Part shown: piece by piece, positions 8,037 to 14,237 of the stretch
How the letters are laid out: each line of letters starts with the position of its first letter
Position numbering within the stretch: position 1 is the first letter of the stretch
Assembly (NCBI GenBank): GCA_002494125.1
Contig: DLBD01000076.1
Span: 1,413-16,697 of the forward strand
DNA from: Ruminococcaceae bacterium UBA7030
GTDB lineage: Bacteria > Bacillota > Clostridia > Oscillospirales > Acutalibacteraceae
Reading direction: 5' to 3'
Length of the DNA stretch: 15,285 nucleotides
Translations under genes and position numbers: made by a program
The notes under the pieces: generated by a model
Databases searched by the model: none
Told to the model about the DNA's origin: nothing
Seen by the model: only the letters and a program-made list of their open reading frames with translations

Positions 8037-8579
8037 ATGAGAAAATTACTTGCTATCGCAATGGCTGCAATTATGTCAGTTTCTGTTTTATCAGTAGCTG
8101 TCGTTCCTGCAATGGCTGCAGTAAGCAGTCCTGCTCCTATCATCATTGATGACGACGCAGAGCCGGAACTTGAGGTTAACGGTCAGACAACTACTACTGA
8201 TATCACTTATTCTCCTGATGAGAATGACCATACAATAATTACATTCGTTTATACCGGTGACGGCGAGCTTATCGGTTGGGAAGACAACCTTAAGAATTTA
8301 GGCTTAACTGAAGGCACAGACTATACTGCTGTTATGAATCCTGACAAGAGCTATACTATTCACCTTATGTCAAACGAAGCTATTCAGGACTGGAACGACG
8401 GTAAAGTTATAGTTAACGCTATCGTTGAATTCCCTGAACCACAGCCTACAACAAAGAAGGACGGTTCTTCAAAGTCACCAAAGACAGGTGCTGACACCGC
8501 TATCGTAGCAGGCGCTGTTGCACTTGCAGGTGCAGGTTTTGCTGTACTCGGCGCAACAAAGAAGAAGGACGCTGAATAA
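8037..8579 (+). CDS. Small secreted surface protein with SPKTG sortase-B sorting signal
   Basis: A 180-residue protein built like a sortase substrate. It has a signal peptide (MRKLL, a hydrophobic core, probable cleavage after AMA at residue 27), then an acidic, Thr-rich mature region of about 115 residues that I do not recognise (it contains FVYTGDGELIGWEDNL). The C-terminal sorting signal is SPKTG at 147-151, a hydrophobic stretch at about 154-173, and the basic tail KKKDAE. In Clostridioides difficile the class B sortase is known to cleave (S/P)PxTG motifs, and a class B sortase gene lies next door, so this is probably its substrate and is attached to the cell wall. I chose ATG 8037, six bases after GAGGTG. 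A GTG at 8028 is in frame but is part of that ribosome binding site. Adhesin, envelope or other function is unknown. Confidence 0.85.
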   Translation: MRKLLAIAMAAIMSVSVLSVAVVPAMAAVSSPAPIIIDDDAEPELEVNGQTTTTDITYSPDENDHTIITFVYTGDGELIGWEDNLKNLGLTEGTDYTAVMNPDKSYTIHLMSNEAIQDWNDGKVIVNAIVEFPEPQPTTKKDGSSKSPKTGADTAIVAGAVALAGAGFAVLGATKKKDAE

Positions 8580-8595
8580 TTTCAAAATATATATT

Positions 8596-8630
8596 GCCTG
8601 TTTACCTTAGGGTGAACAGGCTTTGTTTTT
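8596..8630 (+). terminator. Intrinsic terminator between substrate and sortase genes
   Basis: An 11-bp stem with one G-T pair (GCCTGTTTACC, 8596-8606, with GGTGAACAGGC, 8611-8621) closes a TTAG loop and is followed by TTTGTTTTT. No clear promoter lies between it and the sortase start at 8646, so partial read-through may express the downstream genes at a lower level. Confidence 0.88.
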
Positions 8631-8645
8631 ATAAGAGGAAAACTT

Positions 8646-9452
8646 ATGCAAGATAACCGGGAATTTGAGCCGATTGAGGCTGAAGAAAAAAAGAAAAGTG
8701 ACGGAAAACGTCTTTTTCTGATATTTATAATAGTATTCGCAATCGTTTTCTGCGCTGTATATTTCGGCGCAAAGTATTATTATAATAGAAAAGCGGAACC
8801 TGCGACAACAACCCTTCCCGCATCCACCGCTCAGACGATTGACGACAGGGTTGAAAACCCTATTGATTTCAAAACGCTTATTGAGGGTAACAGCGATATA
8901 TACGCTTATATCTATATTGAAGATACGAATGTAAGCTACCCCATTGTTCAAAGCCCGACAGACGATGAATTTTATCTTAAACATTCGGCTGAGGACAAAA
9001 GTTATCTTCCGCAGGGTGCAATTTACACCGAGCTTTGCAACCACAAAAACTTTAACGACCCATTCACGATTATTTACGGACATAATAATTACGGCGATTC
9101 AATGTTCACAACTCTTCACTATTTTGAGGACAGTGAATTTTTCGAAAGTCATCCGTATTTTTATATTTACACTCCTGACAGGCGGCTAACCTATCAGGTT
9201 GTGTCGGCGTTCAAATATGACGACCGCCATATTATGAATATGTATACAAACTTTTCCAACCGCACGCTTGTCGATGATTTTCAAAAGGTTGTGCTTAACC
9301 CCGAATCATCGCTGAAAAATGTTCGGGAGGAACTTGACGTTACAGTTGACAGAGACAGCAAATTTGTTATATTATCTACCTGTATAACAAATCAACCATC
9401 AAGCAGATATTTAGTATGCGGAGTGTTAACAAAAGATGAAAAGACCTATTGA
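8646..9452 (+). CDS. srtB: Class B sortase (cysteine transpeptidase)
   Basis: A 268-residue membrane-anchored sortase. A charged cytoplasmic N-terminus is followed by one transmembrane helix (about 26-44), a short linker, and a catalytic domain from about residue 70. The catalytic triad is visible: H146 in IYGHN, C246 in LSTC, and R254 in SSRYL. The pattern NPIDFKTLIEGNSDIYAYIYI...VSYPIVQ and FFESHPYFYIYTPD is typical of class B. Sortases cut a sorting motif between Thr and Gly and join the protein to peptidoglycan outside the membrane. The adjacent SPKTG protein is the obvious substrate, matching the known preference of C. difficile SrtB. The start is supported by AGAGG at 8634-8638. The 3' end overlaps the LCP gene by 17 bases. 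The symbol is by class; orthology to a specific SrtB is not proven. Confidence 0.93.
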   Translation: MQDNREFEPIEAEEKKKSDGKRLFLIFIIVFAIVFCAVYFGAKYYYNRKAEPATTTLPASTAQTIDDRVENPIDFKTLIEGNSDIYAYIYIEDTNVSYPIVQSPTDDEFYLKHSAEDKSYLPQGAIYTELCNHKNFNDPFTIIYGHNNYGDSMFTTLHYFEDSEFFESHPYFYIYTPDRRLTYQVVSAFKYDDRHIMNMYTNFSNRTLVDDFQKVVLNPESSLKNVREELDVTVDRDSKFVILSTCITNQPSSRYLVCGVLTKDEKTY

Positions 9453-10824
9453 TCCGAGTCTTGACTCCTTTGACAACGAGCTTTTCGGCTCAATCGGAGA
9501 AGAGATTAAAGAGGAAAAAGAGAATATCGGCGACAAAAGAGTGAGTATGAATATCTTCGACTTAAGCGATGATAAAGAGGCGGAGACCGACCTTGCTATC
9601 AAGGAAACAAGTATCGAGGAAAACAAGGACTCCTCGCACCATCATCACCACCATCACCACCATCATTCATCAGAGTCGGACGACTCGTCACACAGTCACT
9701 CTTCGTCACACCGCCATTCCTCCGGCAGTCACCATTCTTCGTCGCACAGCCACTCGTCCTCGTCGAAGAGTCACAGCTCGGCAAAAAAGAGCGGCAAAAA
9801 CTCAGACAAAAAGAAGAAGTCCCCTGCTGCAAAAATTCTTATTGCCATTCTTGCAATAATCCTTGCAATCGTTCTTGCGATTGCGGCAACAGTCGGCGGA
9901 CTTTATCTCAGAGGAAGAAACGACCTTAAAAACGCCGACCAAAACGATTATAACGAAACTATCACCTACGACGGTAAAACATATCAGTATAACGAGGATG
10001 TTATCGCCTTTGCGTTTATGGGCATCGACAAGAGAGAGCTCGGACTTGAGGATAACCTCGTCGGCACTGCCGGACAGGCTGATATGTGTATGGTTGCAGG
10101 ACTTAACAAAAAAACGGGCGAAATAAAGCTTATTGCCGTTCCCCGTGACACTATGGTTGAGGTTGATCAGTACACAACAAGCGGTTTTCTCGTTGGTACC
10201 CAGACGATGCAGGTTTGTCTGAGCTACGCCTATGGCGACGGTTACGATTCATCAGCGAAAAACACGATGACCTCGCTTAGCCGTATTCTTCTTAATGTTC
10301 CGATTGAAAAATATGTTGCGCTCGACCTTGACGGTATCGCACCGCTTAATGACACAATCGGCGGTGTTGATATTGACAATGCACTTTTCTCAATCCCCGA
10401 ATACAACATCTATGAGGGACAGAGCGTTCACCTTGAAGGCGATATGACGGAGGCTTACGTCCGCCAGAGAAGCATGGACAACATCAACGCCTCATTAAAC
10501 CGTACTGAGCGACAGATTCAGTACCTTAAGGCATATGCGTCTCAGCTTGCTCCCGCAGTTATGAAGGATTTTGGCACGGTCAACAGACTTTATAACCTTG
10601 CGACAAGATACAGCACAACCAACGTTTCAGTTTCAAACGCAACTTATCTTGCTTCACTTCTTCTTACAAACGGCGTTACGGATTTTGAAACCTATCGCCT
10701 TACAGGTGAGATGAAGCCAAGCGAGATCAAGGACGAAAAAGGAACGGTTTACGCCGAGTTTTATCCCGATGAGGATTCGCTTTACCACGCAGTACTCGGC
10801 ACCTTTTATACCCCGGTTGATTAA
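9436..10824 (+). CDS. LytR-CpsA-Psr (LCP) family cell-wall glycopolymer ligase with His/Ser-rich cytoplasmic tail
   Basis: A 462-residue membrane protein. Residues 1-65 are acidic, 66-115 form a Ser/His tract with ten consecutive His (68-77), and 116-133 are Lys-rich. One transmembrane helix (about 134-158) is followed by an extracellular LCP domain from about residue 185. LCP features: FMGIDKR, VPRDT with R237 and D238, LSYAYGDG, a DTIGGVDI strand, and the Arg-rich YVRQR (R343, R345) followed by NRTERQ. LCP enzymes transfer undecaprenyl-linked polymers (teichoic acid, capsule) to peptidoglycan. Topology by the positive-inside rule puts the His/Ser tail in the cytoplasm. The ATG at 9436 overlaps srtB by 17 bases; GGAG lies about 12 bases upstream, slightly far, so a later start at M38 (9547) is possible but would keep the His tract. 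tktN begins 16 bases after the stop. Confidence 0.9.
   Translation: MKRPIDPSLDSFDNELFGSIGEEIKEEKENIGDKRVSMNIFDLSDDKEAETDLAIKETSIEENKDSSHHHHHHHHHHSSESDDSSHSHSSSHRHSSGSHHSSSHSHSSSSKSHSSAKKSGKNSDKKKKSPAAKILIAILAIILAIVLAIAATVGGLYLRGRNDLKNADQNDYNETITYDGKTYQYNEDVIAFAFMGIDKRELGLEDNLVGTAGQADMCMVAGLNKKTGEIKLIAVPRDTMVEVDQYTTSGFLVGTQTMQVCLSYAYGDGYDSSAKNTMTSLSRILLNVPIEKYVALDLDGIAPLNDTIGGVDIDNALFSIPEYNIYEGQSVHLEGDMTEAYVRQRSMDNINASLNRTERQIQYLKAYASQLAPAVMKDFGTVNRLYNLATRYSTTNVSVSNATYLASLLLTNGVTDFETYRLTGEMKPSEIKDEKGTVYAEFYPDEDSLYHAVLGTFYTPVD
9631..9780 (+). repeat. Ser/His low-complexity tract encoding ten consecutive His
   Basis: Codons 66-115 of the LCP gene encode 25 Ser and 19 His out of 50 residues. The decahistidine run (9637-9666) mixes CAC and CAT, and the serines use TCC, TCG, TCA, TCT, AGT and AGC. 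The tract is therefore not a simple trinucleotide expansion. It precedes a Lys-rich segment and the transmembrane helix. Confidence 0.95.
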
Positions 10825-10840
10825 TTTTAGGAGAAATACT

Positions 10841-11686
10841 ATGAATAACGAAACAAAAAAAATGCTCTCGGTTTATGCTACAAAAATAAGAATGGGCATA
10901 ATCGAAAGCACACACGGCGCAAAGGCAGGACACCCGGGCGGAAGCTTATCCTCCGCCGACCTCTTTGCATACCTCTATTTCAACGAAATGAGAGTTGACC
11001 CGAAAAACCCGAAGGCTGAGGACAGGGACCGCTTTGTTCTTTCAAAGGGACATTGTGCGCCCGGACTTTACAGTGCGCTTGCGCTTAAGGGCTACTTTCC
11101 CGTTGAGGATTTGCCGACGCTTCGTCACATTGACTCTTACCTTCAGGGACATCCGAATATGAATACGGTTCCCGGCATTGATATGTCGACAGGCTCACTC
11201 GGCCAGGGTATCAGCGCAGCTGTTGGAATGGCAAAGGGTGCAAAATATCTCGGCAAGGATATAAATGTTTATTCGCTTTTGGGTGACGGCGAAATTGAGG
11301 AAGGTCAGGTCTGGGAGGCAATGATGTTCGCTGCCCAGTACGAACTCGACAACCTTTGCGTATTCATCGATTCAAACGGACTTCAGATTGACGGTGCGTG
11401 CGAAGAGGTTATGAGTGCAGAGCCTATTGACGAAAAACTCAGGGCGTTTGGCTTTGAAGTTATGACAATCAACGGAAATAATTTTGATGAGCTTGAAAAA
11501 GCGTTTGAAGCCTTCCACAACACAAAGGGCAAGCCATTCGGCTGCATTATGAAAACCGTTAAGGGCAAGGGCGTTTCTTATATGGAAAATGCTGTTGACT
11601 GGCACGGTAAGGCTCCTAATGACGAGGAGTTTGAAATTGCAATGGCTGAATTAAGAGCAAAGCTTGCAGAGCTTGAGGAGGCGTAA
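10841..11686 (+). CDS. tktN: Transketolase, N-terminal (TPP-binding) subunit
   Basis: A 281-residue protein covering the first third of a transketolase: GHPGGSLSSAD at 30-40, SKGHCAPGLYSAL, TGSLGQGIS, and the thiamine-diphosphate/Mg motif beginning GDG at 148-150 and ending N179 in FIDSN. With the next gene it rebuilds a complete enzyme, as in the split transketolases common in Clostridia and Archaea. The enzyme moves two-carbon ketol units between sugar phosphates in the non-oxidative pentose phosphate pathway, in the cytoplasm. I chose ATG 10841, preceded by TAGGAG (10828-10833); longer in-frame starts would run back into the LCP gene. It lies 16 bases after LCP and 2 bases before tktC. A relative acting on other ketose phosphates cannot be excluded. 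Confidence 0.94.
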   Translation: MNNETKKMLSVYATKIRMGIIESTHGAKAGHPGGSLSSADLFAYLYFNEMRVDPKNPKAEDRDRFVLSKGHCAPGLYSALALKGYFPVEDLPTLRHIDSYLQGHPNMNTVPGIDMSTGSLGQGISAAVGMAKGAKYLGKDINVYSLLGDGEIEEGQVWEAMMFAAQYELDNLCVFIDSNGLQIDGACEEVMSAEPIDEKLRAFGFEVMTINGNNFDELEKAFEAFHNTKGKPFGCIMKTVKGKGVSYMENAVDWHGKAPNDEEFEIAMAELRAKLAELEEA

Positions 11687-11688
11687 AA

Positions 11689-12630
11689 ATGGCAGATGTT
11701 AAAATGATTGCAACCCGTGAAAGCTACGGCAATGCGCTTAAAGAGCTTGCTGCCGATGGTGCTGACAAATTAGTTGTTCTTGACGCAGACCTTTCGGCTG
11801 CTACAAAAACAGGCATATTCAAAAAAGCTTATCCCGAGCGCCACATAAACTGCGGTATCGCAGAGGCCAATATGATGTGCGTTGCTGCAGGACTGAGCAC
11901 AATGGGACTTGTTCCCTTCGCTTCAAGCTTTGCGATGTTTGCTGCAGGCAGAGCCTTTGAGCAGGTAAGAAACACAATCGGTTATCCTCACCTTAACGTT
12001 AAAATCGGCGCAACTCACGCGGGTATATCTGTTGGTGAAGACGGCGCTTCACACCAGTGCTGCGAGGACTTTGCTCTTATGAGAGCAATTCCCGGTATGG
12101 TTGTTATATGCCCTGCAGACGATGTTGAGGCAAGGCAGGCGGTTAAGGCTGCTTATCATTATAACGGTCCGGTTTACCTTCGCTTCGGAAGGCTTGCTGT
12201 TCCTGTTTTTCACGATGAAAGCTACAAGTTTGAAATCGGTAAGGGCGAGGTTATCCGTGAAGGAAATGATGTTACTATCATTGCAAACGGACTTCTTGTT
12301 AATGAAGCTATTGAGGCAGGCAAAGCACTTGAGGCAAAGGGTATCGGCGCTGAAATAATCAATATCGCAACAATCAAACCGCTTGACGAGGAGCTTATTA
12401 TCGCTTCCGCCAAGAAGACGGGTAAGGTTATCACCGTTGAGGAACATTCGGTTATCGGCGGACTCGGCGAAGCAGTTTGCTCCTGCTTGAGCGAAAACTG
12501 TCCGACTCCTGTAAAGCGCATCGGCGTTTATGACGAATTCGGCCACAGCGGTCCTGCGCTTGACCTTCTTAAGCAGTTTGGACTTTCTGCTGAGAATATC
12601 GAAAGGGTCGCAACAGAATTTGTAAAATAA
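11689..12630 (+). CDS. tktC: Transketolase, C-terminal (pyrimidine-binding) subunit
   Basis: A 313-residue protein with the transketolase pyrimidine-binding domain (about 1-170) and C-terminal domain (about 190-313). The catalytic glutamate that activates the thiamine ring is E59 in CGIAEANM. THAGISVGEDGASHQ, CPADDVEA, GPVYLRFGR and the C-terminal TVEEHSVIGGLG are all typical. It pairs with the upstream N-terminal subunit, from which it is separated by two bases. Its ribosome binding site GAGGAGG (11675-11681) lies inside the end of tktN, a layout that suits balanced production of the two subunits. A strong hairpin terminator follows. It resembles DXP synthase distantly, but the split form and short length favour transketolase. 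Confidence 0.94.
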   Translation: MADVKMIATRESYGNALKELAADGADKLVVLDADLSAATKTGIFKKAYPERHINCGIAEANMMCVAAGLSTMGLVPFASSFAMFAAGRAFEQVRNTIGYPHLNVKIGATHAGISVGEDGASHQCCEDFALMRAIPGMVVICPADDVEARQAVKAAYHYNGPVYLRFGRLAVPVFHDESYKFEIGKGEVIREGNDVTIIANGLLVNEAIEAGKALEAKGIGAEIINIATIKPLDEELIIASAKKTGKVITVEEHSVIGGLGEAVCSCLSENCPTPVKRIGVYDEFGHSGPALDLLKQFGLSAENIERVATEFVK

Positions 12631-12641
12631 TATAATAATCA

Positions 12642-12679
12642 AAGAACAAGACTTCCGTTTAAGCGGAAGTCTTGTTCTT
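12642..12679. terminator. Bidirectional hairpin terminator between tktC and the histidine phosphatase gene
   Basis: A perfect 16-bp stem (AAGAACAAGACTTCCG, 12642-12657, with 12664-12679) closes a 6-base loop. On the plus strand it is followed by CTTTCTG; on the minus strand by a T-rich run (TTGATTATTATATT). It separates two convergent genes. Confidence 0.88.
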
Positions 12680-12710
12680 CTTTCTGAAAATTTATCAACA
12701 CCTATTAGCG

Positions 12711-13346
12711 TTATTCTTTTTTCATTTCTTCAAGCGAAACAGGAGCTGTGTCGGCAACCTCGATTTTGTTCGCCTGCATCCAGAGTGACGGCGTTACTCT
12801 TAGCTTATAGCCGTAGCCTGCATCCATCTGCCAATGTGCCATCGGTGCTTCGGGCAATCCGTAGCAGGAAAGAATCGTCATAAGCACACCTGCGTGCCCG
12901 ACAATAGCAATCGTTTGTGTTCCTGCCTTGATACAGCCGTTTACAACCTTCTCAAACGCCCGGCAGATTCTTTGCACAAATTCGGCGTTGCTTTCTCCAA
13001 ACGGTGCTCTTGCGTTTATATCCCCGCGAAGCCACTCGGTAAAGTCTTCGTTGTCTTTAAGCTCGTCAGCAGTCAAGCCCTCAAACTCGCCGAAATTATA
13101 CTCTATGAATTCATTAATTGTAATAATTTTGTTATCAGGAAACATAATTTTTGCCGAGTCCATACACCTTTTAAGAGGCGAGGAAAACACCGCCTCGACA
13201 CTCGGATAATGCTCGTGCGCCTTGATGTAACGAAGGGCGGATACACTATCTGTAGTTAGTGGCAAATCTGTATGCCCAATATACTGTGCGTTTAAGTTTC
13301 CTTTTGTGAGTCCGTGACGAAAAAGATATATCGTAAAGGTTTTCAT
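12711..13346 (-). CDS. Histidine phosphatase superfamily protein (phosphoglycerate mutase-like)
   Basis: A 211-residue protein. The RHG motif with the phospho-accepting His is at residues 10-12 (YLFRHGLTKGN). FSSPLKRCMDSA carries the second conserved Arg region, YNFGEFEGLTADEL is the acidic-residue region common to GpmB/CobC-type members, and VGHAGVL holds the second catalytic His. The family transfers phosphate through a phosphohistidine. Members include cofactor-dependent phosphoglycerate mutases, alpha-ribazole phosphatase and general phosphatases, and this sequence does not decide between them; no cobalamin genes lie nearby. I chose the ATG at 13346, 8 bases after GGAGGG (13355-13360), over an in-frame ATG at 13397. 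A weak minus-strand promoter is possible (TTGTAA at 13413-13408, 18 bp, TTATAT at 13389-13384), its -35 overlapping that of the divergent regulator gene. Confidence 0.88.
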   Translation of the reverse strand: MKTFTIYLFRHGLTKGNLNAQYIGHTDLPLTTDSVSALRYIKAHEHYPSVEAVFSSPLKRCMDSAKIMFPDNKIITINEFIEYNFGEFEGLTADELKDNEDFTEWLRGDINARAPFGESNAEFVQRICRAFEKVVNGCIKAGTQTIAIVGHAGVLMTILSCYGLPEAPMAHWQMDAGYGYKLRVTPSLWMQANKIEVADTAPVSLEEMKKE

Positions 13347-13406
13347 CTTCGAAACCCTCCTTTTTAAGCCAAATATTACAAAAATATAACAAAGCAAAAT
13401 ACCCGC

Positions 13407-13435
13407 TTTACAAACTGTAAAGTTAAGATTATAAT
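13407..13435 (+). promoter_or_regulatory. Promoter of the XRE-type regulator gene
   Basis: TTTACA (13407-13412), a 17-bp spacer and perfect TATAAT (13430-13435). The -35 lies inside the inverted repeat TTTACA-AAC-TGTAAA and the -10 inside a second inverted repeat. Confidence 0.8.
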
Positions 13436-13465
13436 ACTATTTGTATTATAAAGGGCAGTTTGCCC
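13407..13465. promoter_or_regulatory. Cluster of three inverted repeats over a divergent promoter region
   Basis: Three perfect inverted repeats stand in a row: TTTACA/TGTAAA around AAC (13407-13421, over the -35), TATAATAC/GTATTATA around five bases (13430-13450, over the -10 and start), and GGGCA/TGCCC around GTT (13453-13465, in the leader). The first two are placed like repressor operators, the third like an RNA hairpin or a further site. The regulator binding them is not known; the adjacent XRE protein is the first candidate. Confidence 0.55.
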
Positions 13466-13488
13466 ATATGAAACAGAGGAATTAAATT

Positions 13489-14145
13489 ATGGATAATAAC
13501 GAGGAAAAGAAAACTGCAAAAAAGCAGTCCAAAGCACGCTCCAAAGAAAGCGTTTCAAGCTTTGCAAAAATGCTCGTTACCCTCAGGAATGAAAGAAACA
13601 TCAGCCAGAAAAAAGCATCTGCTGATTTAGGTATAAGTCAGGCTCTTTTAAGCCACTATGAAAAGGGAATTCGTGAATGCGGACTTGATTTTGTAATCCG
13701 CTGCAGCGAGTATTACGGCGTAACAACCGACTATCTTCTCGGCGTGAGCAACAGCAGAACCGGTATTGACCTTTCTCTTGACGAGGGTAATGACGACGGC
13801 GTAACAATTTCGACTATCGCCAAGGGAACAAATATGCTTCTCGATGTAATCGGAGCGTCAAAGAATAAAAACGCAATTCAGTTTTGCCTTGACTACTACA
13901 CACTCTGTCTTTACAGAGGTTCTCTCACCATGGCTAAGGCAGGCGTTCTCCCAAAGGAGATGTTCAAGCTTGACCTTAATTTAGGAAGAGAGCTTGCGTC
14001 AGCCGCCATTGCGATTGAGGATGCAAAATTTGTGTTCGTCGAAGACAAGTCGAGAACAGGCTCCGACTCAATGTCGGACACACCTATTCAGTCACTCATT
14101 GAGCTTGCAGAGGAAAAAATACTCTCAAACTTTTATATCGAGTAA
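13489..14145 (+). CDS. XRE-family (Cro/CI-type) helix-turn-helix regulator
   Basis: A 218-residue protein. A Lys-rich N-terminal tail of about 20 residues precedes a helix-turn-helix domain at about 28-85: LRNERNISQKKASADLGISQALLSHYEKG, then FVIRCSEYYGVTTDYLLG, a standard XRE ending. The remaining 130 or so residues look helical and contain LDVIGASKNKNAIQFCLDYYTLCLYRG and a C-terminal PIQSLIELAEEKILSNF; I do not recognise this part, and it could serve dimerisation or ligand binding. ATG 13489 has AGAGGA 8 bases upstream. It is expressed from a consensus promoter covered by inverted repeats, suggesting autoregulation, and is divergent from the histidine phosphatase gene, a possible target. It ends at a clear terminator, so it is probably monocistronic. 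Confidence 0.88.
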   Translation: MDNNEEKKTAKKQSKARSKESVSSFAKMLVTLRNERNISQKKASADLGISQALLSHYEKGIRECGLDFVIRCSEYYGVTTDYLLGVSNSRTGIDLSLDEGNDDGVTISTIAKGTNMLLDVIGASKNKNAIQFCLDYYTLCLYRGSLTMAKAGVLPKEMFKLDLNLGRELASAAIAIEDAKFVFVEDKSRTGSDSMSDTPIQSLIELAEEKILSNFYIE

Positions 14146-14156
14146 TCATTAAATCC

Positions 14157-14185
14157 AAGGGACGCACAAGCGTCCCTTTTTTATT
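14157..14185 (+). terminator. Intrinsic terminator of the XRE regulator gene
   Basis: A perfect 9-bp stem (AAGGGACGC, 14157-14165, with 14170-14178) and an ACAA loop are followed by TTTTATT. In the minus direction no T-run follows, so it should not serve the nucleosidase gene well, for which I see no separate terminator. Confidence 0.88.
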
Positions 14186-14237
14186 AAAAACAAAGAACAA
14201 ATGAATATTGATTGAGCAGACCGCACCCCGCCGCCGA

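Noticed and set aside
9637..9666. Decahistidine as a cloning-vector tag artefact
   Set aside because: It is internal to a native LCP gene, surrounded by a longer Ser/His tract with varied codons and without vector sequence.
10769..10840. Extended start of the transketolase N-terminal subunit inside the LCP gene
   Set aside because: The extension overlaps LCP coding sequence, while ATG 10841 has TAGGAG and begins at the family's usual position.
12049..12642. Long open frame antisense to tktC
   Set aside because: It is contained in a clear gene on the other strand, includes the terminator arm, and has no family features.
12692..12700. TTATCAACA, one mismatch from a DnaA box
   Set aside because: It is a single isolated site between convergent genes, expected by chance in AT-rich DNA; no cluster or dnaA gene is present.
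13347..13397. Upstream ATG for the histidine phosphatase
   Set aside because: The GGAGGG site fits ATG 13346, and the family normally begins just before the RHG motif.
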